DNA of 64,000 nucleotides from Thuidium tamariscinum. Taxonomy: Eukaryota; Streptophyta; Bryopsida; Hypnales; Thuidiaceae. The stretch covers positions 28,341,052 to 28,405,051 of the forward strand of contig OX344755.2 of NCBI GenBank assembly GCA_947034885.2, written 5' to 3'. A program made the translations under genes and the position numbers. Below the pieces are notes generated by a model that saw only the letters and a program-made list of their open reading frames with translations, did no database searches and was not told the origin of the DNA. Positions 55,833 through 64,000 of the stretch are shown here, piece by piece (within the stretch, counting starts at the first letter, position 1; each line of letters starts with the position of its first letter).

Positions 55833-58800
55833 ATGGCCAACATTCGTGTAGATGGTCATGAAGTTCCTTTAGTGTTTCCTTTAGACCTAGAAGGTCATGC
55901 TACTGTATTTAGCCACTTGCTTCATGTTCGATTCAAGTTTATAGAGTCTTCTATCTATGTTGAAGAAGAGCGCCATTCTGAGTCTGGTGAATTACTTCAG
56001 TCAATCCCGCTTCTAAAATGTCTCTCTAATGAAGGGCACTATTGGTCTCTAGGTCTTGGAAACTATAGGGCTTATGGTCTCCCATTATCTATGTTAGATT
56101 TGTCCATTGAGATAGCAAGTCGCCAGTCTGATAATTCTACGGTGAATAGACCTTCAGTGAATGGACCTCAAAATGCTAATCCTACTACTCCTATAGGATG
56201 CTTTCCAGCATTTGTACAGAATGAATTGTCTGTTGAAGGAAAGGTGGAGTTGTTAGGTACTGTTGTAGAGCTGTCCAGTGAGTCTGAAGGCCTGTCCCCT
56301 TCCTTGACTCTAGAGATGGACCCTTTTTTGGTCAAAAAAGAGTCCAATGATATGAAACTTACGAACTCTGTACAGAACACCTCCACTAGTATTTCTAAGC
56401 AACATACCTTCTCACATGAAGTTTGTCATCCTATTGTGAGCAATGTAACAAGTATAATGAAATGCTTGAAGGGACTTTCTGGTCTTCAACGTTCAAGAAA
56501 TGAATTGTCAGCATTAGATATGAATGCCGTCAAGCACCACCAAGTGGAGTTTCTACCACCCGATTACAACGGAGATGCCATCTTTGAACTACCGCCGTGT
56601 CGGGCCTCTTCATCTTCATCTGCGGCTAAGAACTTGGAGGGAATGGACAAGCGGTACGACGGACATGGTTGGTGCAAGCTAGTGACAACGAACATCAACA
56701 ACTCGGACAATTTGAAGTTCCGTAAGTCCTTCTGCGCTGGCCATCTTATTTGTGAAAACCCTAGCTGCGAGTACTTGTCAAGGACTTTTAGGAAGAATGA
56801 AACAGAGTGGAGTGGTTCCACAGTATTTCCATTTGCAGTAGGAGTCGTTCCACCCAAAGATTGCAAGCTAGTTTGTAAAGTCTGCAAAACAGTTCCTACA
56901 TGTCTCAGTACCTGTGATGCTAGAATTTACTATTGCTACAGTGATAATCCAAATATGACTAGGGCTGCTATTCACCTAGGAAATCACTCTCACCCGGTAG
57001 CAAAAGGCATGTATAGAGATTCTGCAAAGGAAATTACTGAACTCATAGCAGAGCAAGTTGCTAAAACTCCTTCAGCCACGAACTCCGCCATAGCCTTATC
57101 TGCTAGCAAAGACTTCCTTACGAACCACCTTTTTCACCACGGAGATGGAGAGAAGAAGATATTGAAGGGAGAAGAAATGGAAGAGGTCATGGATCGCTTT
57201 CAGTTTCTAAGTAGTCCTAGTATACGGAATATCATCTCCTCTTTCCGCTCAAACAACCAAGGAGGGGTCATTGACAATATTATGACTATGAAGAAGGAAT
57301 CGAAGTTCGAGTTCATACACGACAGTGTCTTCCCAGGCCAAGGCAAAGAGAAGGTTTATGTATTCAAAATGCTCACTGAAGGGCCTAGAAGTGGAGTGGA
57401 CTTAGTAAGGCGCATGCAACCTAAAGGTGATCTACAGAATGCGTGGATGATGTTCGACCACGTGAAGCGCGTGAAGGACTGGACCACCATGGCATGCCAC
57501 GTGTACGACTCTCAGTACAAGAAGGTAATGACTATTGCAGTGTGTGACATGCAATCAGAAGATACAGAGATTCAAGTACAGTTCTGGAGGTCACTGAATG
57601 CTATAATGGAGAAATATGGAGTGGCAAAGCCAAATTTTAAAGGATTTATGGCAGATAGCGCAATGGCCAATTGGAATGCAGTTCGTATTGTATATGGTAG
57701 TGGCTCTGCAGATGACATTATGAAGAATCGTGAGAGAACGTGTTTACTACACTAGAGTAATTCTCTTCAGAAGCACACACAGAAGCACATAAAGCAAGCA
57801 TTACAACAACAACACATTGTACTTTGTAAGCAATACAAAGAATCCAAGACTTTGGATGAAGCGGAGGTGCGCTATCTTGCAATTCGGTCATGGTGGATAT
57901 CATCTGGAGCTACAACAGAAGACTCACTACATCACTTGGAGCATTGGTTGGCATTTTGGCATTTTCGTTATTTACAGTGGGGAGGCTTCATGACAATGGT
58001 ATGTAGATCTTATTTTGGTTAAAAGATTATATTTTGTATTCTAATTTAGTTAGAAATCTAAATCCATTTAAATTGTATAGAAAAAATAATTTTTTATTAT
58101 TTTAAATATTTTTCTAGTTAAAAATTAGCCTACAAATAATTTCAAATTTTAAAAAATAATTTTGAATACAAATTTGAAAGTTTTGTTAGAGGAAGCAGTG
58201 TGGGAAATGAATGAATTATCCATTGGATTCAATGGGTATAAGTATACCTTTTATGAACCTTGTAGTAAAGCATATATAGAGATACAAATTTTTGGTAAGT
58301 TTTAATAATTTAGTATTATTAATGCACTAGAAAGTGATATTGTATTTTGAATCCGTCGGATCCGACGAATTCCTAAACCTCTTTAATTTTGAAGAAATAT
58401 ATTGTTCCCTAATACAAATATTGGATGCCGTTGATAAACTAGTTGATGGTACAATGTTTCAAATTTTTTGGGCCAAGTGACAATTTTGGATATTCCAAAT
58501 ATACCCACCACTATTTGTTTCTTATTTTCAATTGTACTTCTCTAAACTTTAACGCCATACGCAAATTCTAAGAAGTACAGGGAGCAATTTCAAATATAAT
58601 TGGTGTAATAATAGTGAACTCTATTCTTATTCATATCTGCCTATGGTTGGATTTCAGGGGCTTACTTTAGAGGAGATGACAGACATGCCTTTTTGTAATT
58701 TATCGGAAATGGTCCATAATAAGTGGCTACAAATGTCAGGCAAAAAAGGAAACAATCTATTTGATGCCACTTGTGATGACAGTATTCGAGCTTGGATGCA

Positions 58801-60049
58801 AATGACAAACTATCGAGCATACCTTAAAGGAAATGCATGTGGGTCAGGACCATCAAAGGGAGAATTGAGGTTGAGGGCAGCTAGGCGTAGTGGGTGCCCA
58901 AAAAAAATTGCAGAGGCGTTGAATACATTGCCAGAAGCACATGGAGTGGGAACTCGAGTACCTCATCTAGAAGGAGAAGAAATTTTTGGAAGCACAAAGA
59001 GGAGGCTTGATGTACCTATTGGTGATGCTGGAGATTCACATAGACCTGACAAAGTCAACTTTTCACAACCTCGGGTCCGAACAAGGTCTACACAAGTTGC
59101 AGAACATTCAATCATGAAAGGCATTGGAAATCAAAACGAAGTCAATACCTCCAACTATGTGACGGTAGCATTTGAAAGCGATTGTGACACATCCAAGTGG
59201 CACATTGCAAGGATCAGCCACAAATCAAATGCAAGATGCTGGGCTCAACAACGGACGTCAAACATCAAGTGTACCTCAAGGATTGCCAAGGGTGGAAAAG
59301 GAACCCCTGCTCCTACTTATCGTGGTAGAAAAGAAGAGTATGGAACTAAGCGCCCGGTGGTCGTGGATTTTTGGTTTTGTTGGGATGACATTGAACGATG
59401 TGTGAAAGGTACAAAGAGGAAGTGGGTAATTGATAAGCCAGAGCTGCCTGAAGTTTGGCCTATTCTAATGGGGACCAATTTGAATCGTGAAGAAACTTTA
59501 CTGTTACAACATGCAGGCTTCCGTCTTCAAGAACGGCCTATATTGTCGCCACGTGAACTTTTTGCCATGTCTAAGATTTTTGAGCCTATCTTCTTCACCC
59601 AACCATGTCCACCAAATGCAGATGTGCACCCTACAGTGAGGAACAACCGAACAATCAAAAGACTTGCAAATCCTCCAACCGTAGAGCAACGCAACAAATG
59701 GGAAAGTGCTTCAAATATTATAGGGGAAATTTTGGGAGTAACCCTTGTACCTCTTCCTGGACTTGGTGCAATAGTGGTCTTGCAGACTAGAGCGGAGTCT
59801 AACAAGAATATATATCGAGTTACTGTGGGCACATTCCCTACATGCACATGCCCTGACTTTGTCAATATGATGGTATCTGCTGTGGGAGGCCGAGCACAAT
59901 ACGTGAATTGTAAGCACTTGTATTATTTGTATAGGTATTTCTGCAAGATGGATATTCATGATGACAAATTCATTCATGCACCTAGTTATAGCTTTAATGA
60001 GTTGAAGCTACTCCTAGTTCGGGCAGGGATCATCATTATTTCAAAGTAG
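55833..60049 (+). pseudogene. MULE transposase with zinc cluster and SWIM finger, two exons, one in-frame TAG
   Basis: Exon 1 is 55833-57998 (ATG at 55833) and exon 2 is 58658-60049, GT-AG and phase 0, for 1185 codons. A Cys-rich cluster at about 300-390 ends in HLGNHSHP, like FLYWCH/WRKY-GCM-type fingers of MULEs. DDE-core Asp candidates are VCDMQSED near 569 and FMADSAM near 607. The SWIM finger (CTCPDF, then NCKHLYYL) is at about 1117-1145. A TAG at 57753-57755 follows CLLH, where MULEs have Trp (a TGG-to-TAG change), and the frame continues open for 81 codons to the donor GTATGT. Transcription is divergent from the ParB-like unit. The protein would cut and integrate the element in the nucleus, but this copy cannot make it whole. 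Confidence 0.8.
58355..58366. promoter_or_regulatory. GTCGGATCCGAC palindrome, site 6
   Basis: 12-bp core (14 bp with flanking C/G) within the transposase intron 57999-58657. Confidence 0.65.
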
Positions 60050-60584
60050 ATATGATTAGTTTCTTGGAGTGTAGTACATTCATGTTGCATTCTTTACATG
60101 TGCTACAAATGAAACTATGAAGTGATGGAGCCCAATTATGAATATTGACCGTCTTTGGAATACATTTATATTATTCGAATTTCTTTTTCTATCCATTTTT
60201 TACAGTTGCCCATTTTCATTCCATCCAATCGAAAAATTCCTAAACCCTAGAACAAGGTACATTAGTCTTTTGTATTTGAAGTGTTTGCCCTGTTTTTTAT
60301 TGACCCCTAAACCCTAAATCCCTAAACTTAAATGTATAGATGATATTCTTAATGGTCCCAAAATATGAGATTTCACGAAAATCCACAATTATAGGAGACA
60401 CGATCATGGGTAGCAAAATTTACTATAAATAGTAATTATTTGTTGAATTTTGGAACAAAAACTGATTGAAAAAAAATTCTAGTCTAAATTTCTAAAAAAA
60501 AGGCTACTTCATGCTCACCGCTCACAACTTTCCCGCTCGCAGCTCACAAGCTCACCGTTCCACGTTCGAACGCTAGCGTCGTTG
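60050..60584. other. 3' flank of the MULE transposase and right end of the element
   Basis: No gene. Contains telomere-like CCCTAAACCCTAAATCCC units near 60305-60325, and the subterminal GTGAGC/GAGCGGG complement repeats at 60510-60570 before the terminus. Confidence 0.6.
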
Positions 60585-60735
60585 AGCTGCCCTTTGTATT
60601 GCATTAAATGAGAATGGAGCAATAAGATCAAAAAAAATTCAAATGGGTTTTAGAAAATAAAAGTTCAATGGCATTCCAACTTACACATTTTATTTTTTGG
60701 CTTTCATGCACGTCAATTTTAAAACATTTGCATGC
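60585..60735. repeat. 177-bp satellite-like tandem array, right part
   Basis: Continues the second unit (TGCATTAAATGAGAATGGAGC) after the insertion, then a third unit from about 60659. The third unit is itself broken at 60735 after TTGCATGC by another CAGGG-ended element. Confidence 0.8.
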
Positions 60736-60835
60736 CAGGGTTGTTCTGTTAGACATATTTTTGGGTTTTGGCGTCGTGTTAGACGTCCGATGTCGCGTGT
60801 CGTATAAGACAACCTGTCGCTACCCCGTCCCGTCC

Positions 60836-61200
60836 CGTCGCGCAAGGGTAAATTTTTTTACCGCGAAGTAAGAAGTTTTTGCCTACGTGGCAGGCTATCC
60901 ACGCTGACGTGGAAAGCGAGGCAGGGCGACTACGGGTGGGGCGACCGCGTCTCTGGTAAGGGCGACCGCGCATCCGATTTTCAGGGCGACAGCGGGTAGG
61001 CGACAGCGGGTGCAGAGGCAACCGCGGGTACCGGGCTCAGGCGCGACCGCGGGTTAAAAATCCAGCGCGACTGCGTCTCTTTTGCGACCGCGGGTGCAAT
61101 GGAAGGGCGACTTCGGGTACAAGAGGAGGGCGACTTCTGGTTAGGGGCGACCTCGGGTGCAGGGCGACCACGCCTCTGTCTTTGATGGCGACCGCGGGTG
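60836..61200. repeat. GCGACCGCGGGT subterminal repeats of the third element
   Basis: More than ten spaced copies of GCGAC followed by CGCGGGT, or variants (GCGACTTCGGGT, GCGACAGCGGGT, GCGACCTCGGGT), all in one orientation. They begin about 100-150 bp after the terminus, like the GTCCG islands of the giant hAT but with a different motif. Confidence 0.75.
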
Positions 61201-63013
61201 TTTTTTACCCCTAAATGCTCAAGGCCTTTGGGGGAGTTTCTAGGAATTTGTTCTAATTTCTAAAGTGAAGAAAAAAATTACTTCATGATGAGCTTTAAGA
61301 AAGAAAATTTTAAATGTAACCATTCTAATTCAAACTAGACATGTCAGAGATCATTTAGGAGAACAAAACATATATCACTTATGGATTGAAAGATTATAAT
61401 GTTTAATCACTATAGTGTCCAAATTGCCAAAGAGATTTGAAGTCATTCAACCCTCCGTTTACAAGTCTAATCTAAAAAGTTTATGATTAAAAAAAACGGG
61501 ATGAAAGGGCTTTACAAGCATAACCCCGGTCAATTTATCGCTTCTCAAAATGTACTCTACAATCTTTTTCCTATATAATGTACAATTCCAATAGACTTTA
61601 ATTTTGTTTGAAGCGTATACCGAGCTTGCCTTATAGAATGGTTTTAAAATATAACTACCATTTTCAAAGTTTATTTATAGCATTGTGACCTTTTAAACTA
61701 CAATCCTTGATTATTACTACAGGTCTACACTTCATTGTAGTTTTCATTTTAAATAACAACAATATATTATACATTTTGAATTTTTTTCTTGTAGGGGTGT
61801 GAGGGTGTGCCTCTAAAGGACCTTTGTGTTTGTGGTGTATTGAATTGAATTGACACAATCATTAACCCGTAAAGCCCCGAATTGCATTTCTAGGGATCTC
61901 ACTACCTATTGAATTTCATTTTCTTTTCTTTGAAATTTTGACACAACATGTGCCCGCAACTTAGGGGAAAAGGACCAACAATATAATCCCTTTTGACTAC
62001 ATGATCAAAAAGTTAGGACATGACGTGTTGTTTCCTTTAAAATTGTGCGTAGCCCGGGCACCAAAAAAAAACTTCTTTAGAAATTGTGACATTAAGAAAT
62101 AAAAATTTGAAATATCTTTATTAGATTTTTATCTATGTGTAAACCTTCGAATCATTCCATTTCAATACATGAGTCAAAAGTTATGAGGAATTTTAGTTTG
62201 GGGTAGTCAATGGGTACTTATAGAATCTCTACTCTACCAAAAAAGTTTGAAATTCTTTATTCCATTCAATTTTTTATATTTTTGAAAAAAAAGTGAAACA
62301 TTGGATGAAGATTGTTTCTTACAATACTTTAACTAAAGTAATTGGCATTTGTCATTTTTATAAATAATTTGTTGACAACTTAGTATTTTCAAGCATTTTC
62401 TATTTTTTTGTTGGTTTCTAACTTAATGTTTTTTCTCCCATATGTTGAACAATTCCAAATGATTACAAATTTGTAGAATGTAGAGCATACATACCACTTT
62501 GATTCTAATATGAGTTTAAAGAATAACCATCAATTTTGAGTGTTTTTTATACTAATGTCACCTTGTCAAGGGCAATTGGCCAATTGCCGGAAAAAAAGGG
62601 GTTTTGCTAGTACAAATGTTAATATCTTGCAATGTACATGGTGAAGATTTTCTCCACATCTTCTGAAACCATCCCACAAGAATATCTTACCATTTCATAT
62701 GTGACAACAAAAATTTCAAAAACATTGCACTTGTATTACAAAACGCAATTTTGGAGCAATTTGGGTAGAAATATACTTAGTTAAAAATCTGTGAGGTTAA
62801 CCAACTAAACCAAAGGCTAGAAAATAATAAAATAACCCCAAAGTTAACATGACGAAATACGATGAAAATGCCTAGTAAGGTGCTACAACATATCAATATG
62901 TAAGGTACTAAACTACTAGGCTATAAACTTCCGCTAGAAATCTTTTCAAAAAAACATTTTTGGAAGATACAGTGGGACTAATTTACCTTCCAAACAATTG
63001 GACTAATATCTAG
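61201..63013. other. Gene-free DNA of the third element, with an AT module
   Basis: Contains an AT-rich module at about 61860-62770 (AACCCGTAAAGCCCC at its start; ATATCTTGCAATGTACATGG near 62631), related to those in the giant hAT. No gene is seen. Confidence 0.5.
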
Positions 63014-63988
63014 TTACAAACAAAAATCTGAATCGTTCTGCACTTCGTCAGCATCAGGGTCCATATCTTCGCGCGATGCGTAACCAGCGTCTGTGTCGCT
63101 ATCGTGGCTTGAGCTGTCATTCTCGTCCTCTTCTCTTGTTATTGGTTCTGGTCGTATTTCTCTTTCCACCTCCGAGGTCAAATTCCGCACAACTATGTCT
63201 TGACCACCAGGAATCGCAGTCTGGACTAGTCGTTTTGTGGGACGCGTTCCATCAATAATTCCATCAACTACAGATTCAGGACCTGCTTGAACCGCTATTG
63301 ATTGGCTTGATTGCTGGACCGCTTGCGTGGAGCATCCTGCCCCAAGCCTACAAGGTTCCACAATTTGATTTGCGCGCTTCGGATGTCTGTGTGTCCTTTC
63401 ATCTACTCTTCTAATGCGCCTTTTTTTACTTCTGTCTCTATTGTTGCTGTTGCGTAGTCGTTCTTCCAACGATATTTCTCTTGGCTCAGACACTGGAGTT
63501 GGTTGGGTGGCTTGTGGAGCGGACTCGGGGACTTCTTCATTGATGCTGGATAGTGGACCTCCATCTAAAGGCGTCCTTGTCGATGAACTACGGGCCGATC
63601 TTCTGACTCTACCTTGGCTTGTATCTTCCCCTCTGGGCACACGGCCCCTTATAGAAGGAGTTGTGACTGACCTTCTGACTGTAGTCTGCCCTGTATGTCC
63701 ACCTCGAGTCAAGGAAACGTTCCGACTACGGTTGAGGATGGTATTCAGTGGCGCATCTGAATCATACTCAGCTGCCTCCATTGTTTGTATGGTCGGTGAA
63801 TTCATTGCTACCGAAATAGGAGTTACTTCTTCTACAACCTCTTCAATGTGATCCACCTCTTCTTCTGCTTCAATTCCCGCATTGATTGGTGCAATGTTTC
63901 CAATATTCATTGCTCTGCTTGAAGGAATACGTGTTGGTACTGGAGATGTTGGTACTGGAGATGTTTCTTGAACATCTGAGGCAGGCAT
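63014..63988 (-). CDS. Disordered acidic/basic C-terminal region of an element protein, partial at window edge
   Basis: 324 codons from the first ATG in the window, but the frame is still open upstream to 64000, so the true start is probably outside. The composition is low-complexity: Pro/Ser/Thr-rich, an Arg-rich middle (RSKKRRIRR, a nuclear-localisation-like cluster) and an acidic end (DPDADEVQNDSD). It resembles in style the acidic and Lys-rich tail of the giant hAT transposase and lies at a comparable place in its element. It is therefore possibly the tail of this element's transposase, but no domain confirms that. Confidence 0.5.
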   Translation of the reverse strand: MPASDVQETSPVPTSPVPTRIPSSRAMNIGNIAPINAGIEAEEEVDHIEEVVEEVTPISVAMNSPTIQTMEAAEYDSDAPLNTILNRSRNVSLTRGGHTGQTTVRRSVTTPSIRGRVPRGEDTSQGRVRRSARSSSTRTPLDGGPLSSINEEVPESAPQATQPTPVSEPREISLEERLRNSNNRDRSKKRRIRRVDERTHRHPKRANQIVEPCRLGAGCSTQAVQQSSQSIAVQAGPESVVDGIIDGTRPTKRLVQTAIPGGQDIVVRNLTSEVEREIRPEPITREEDENDSSSHDSDTDAGYASREDMDPDADEVQNDSDFCL

Positions 63989-64000
63989 TTGATTATCTGC

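Larger units (their letters stand above)
45016..60584. mobile_element. MULE-type transposon with methyltransferase-like cargo, 15.6 kb
   Basis: Flanked by AGCTGCCCTT (45006-45015 and 60585-60594, or 11 bp if a shared G is counted). That fits Mutator-like elements, which make 9-11-bp duplications. Ends are CAGGGTTGCTAGC on the left and, inverted, CAACGACGCTAGC on the right, nine of thirteen identical. Both ends have subterminal GTGAGC and GAGCGGG repeats (45030-45085 and 60510-60570). Inside are two divergent transcription units: a SWIM-type transposase to the right and a ParB-like/methyltransferase-like gene to the left. The insertion site is a unit of a 177-bp tandem array, so the uninterrupted target is known. 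In-frame stops in both genes show that this copy is decaying. Confidence 0.8.
60736..64000. mobile_element. Third large CAGGG-ended element, left part only
   Basis: Begins CAGGGTTGTTCTGTTAGAC directly after TTGCATGC inside the third 177-bp unit. The uninterrupted units read TTGCATGCTTTTGTGG, so the insertion point is clear and the far end should be followed by TTGCATGC. The subterminal GC islands and AT module resemble the architecture of the giant hAT. The right end is beyond the window. Confidence 0.65.

Noticed and set aside
55818..57755. Reading the MULE transposase as a complete 645-residue protein
   Set aside because: The frame stays open after the TAG up to a good donor site and joins in phase with the SWIM-containing exon, so the TAG is an internal lesion. 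The first ATG is at 55833.
45006..60594. An 8-bp hAT-style duplication (CTGCCCTT) for the ParB/methyltransferase-carrying element
   Set aside because: The repeat extends to 10-11 bp, the encoded transposase has MULE features, and the 10-bp reading aligns the two GCTAGC-containing ends at equal length.
1..64000. CRISPR array, prokaryotic operons, rRNA or tRNA genes
   Set aside because: The spaced repeats are clustered element motifs without unique spacers of constant length. Introns and DNA transposons show a eukaryotic genome, and I recognised no structured RNA gene.

Overview
The window is eukaryotic nuclear DNA made almost entirely of DNA transposons. The genes have GT-AG introns, the intergenic DNA is AT-rich, and the transposases belong to three groups: hAT with a DUF659-type core, a SWIM-finger MULE, and a protein resembling DUF7869. 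A few degenerate plant-type telomere-like units (TTTAGGG) are present. Together these suggest a streptophyte (charophyte alga, bryophyte, lycophyte or fern), but the species cannot be fixed from sequence alone.

Bases 1-41,708 are dominated by two copies of one very large hAT element in head-to-head inverted orientation. Left arm 1-14,355 is the reverse complement of 18,326-32,665: mirrored positions sum to 32,666 from base 1 to about 14,000, with only a handful of differences. The left copy runs off the window. The right copy appears complete at 18,326-41,700 (23.4 kb), with CAGGGYTGTGCGGAC ends. It carries a BED/DUF659/hATC transposase gene (frameshifted identically in both copies), a 1046-aa RING-H2 protein, a Gly/Tyr/Ser-rich protein sharing the RING protein's N-terminal domain (one internal TAG), and a kinase-like gene broken by a nested 841-bp hAT element with a perfect 8-bp target duplication. 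A GTCCG-rich island with a TATA-like box lies 0.2-0.3 kb before each of these four genes, and similar islands form the element ends.

Between the arms is a 3.97-kb spacer holding a DUF7869-like gene. Its 3' end is cut by the right copy, and seven copies of a quasi-palindrome lie upstream. The 8 bp after the left arm (CTTACAGC) is the reverse complement of the 8 bp after the far end of the right copy (GCTGTAAG). The target duplication of the right copy is therefore correct only if the spacer is flipped. This means either recombination between the arms or a mis-oriented assembly.

Bases 45,016-60,584 are a 15.6-kb MULE-type element inserted in a 177-bp tandem array with a 10-bp target duplication. 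It carries two divergent units. To the right is a two-exon transposase gene (zinc cluster, DDE-like core, SWIM finger) with one in-frame TAG. To the left is a multi-exon gene for a ParB-like (DGNHRR) protein with a permuted amino-methyltransferase-like C-terminus, with one in-frame TAA, preceded by an acidic reading frame that may be part of the same gene. Six copies of the palindrome GTCGGATCCGAC lie only in its non-coding DNA, two of them at the centres of perfect 88-bp palindromes.

From 60,736 to the window end a third large element begins (CAGGGTTGTTCTG end, GCGACCGCGGGT islands). It contains the 3' part of a disordered-tail gene on the minus strand.

The unifying pattern is that each large element carries its own CpG-containing repeated motif in its non-coding DNA, alongside element-encoded candidate DNA-binding or modifying proteins. 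This would suit element-specific self-recognition, either for transposition or for escape from silencing.
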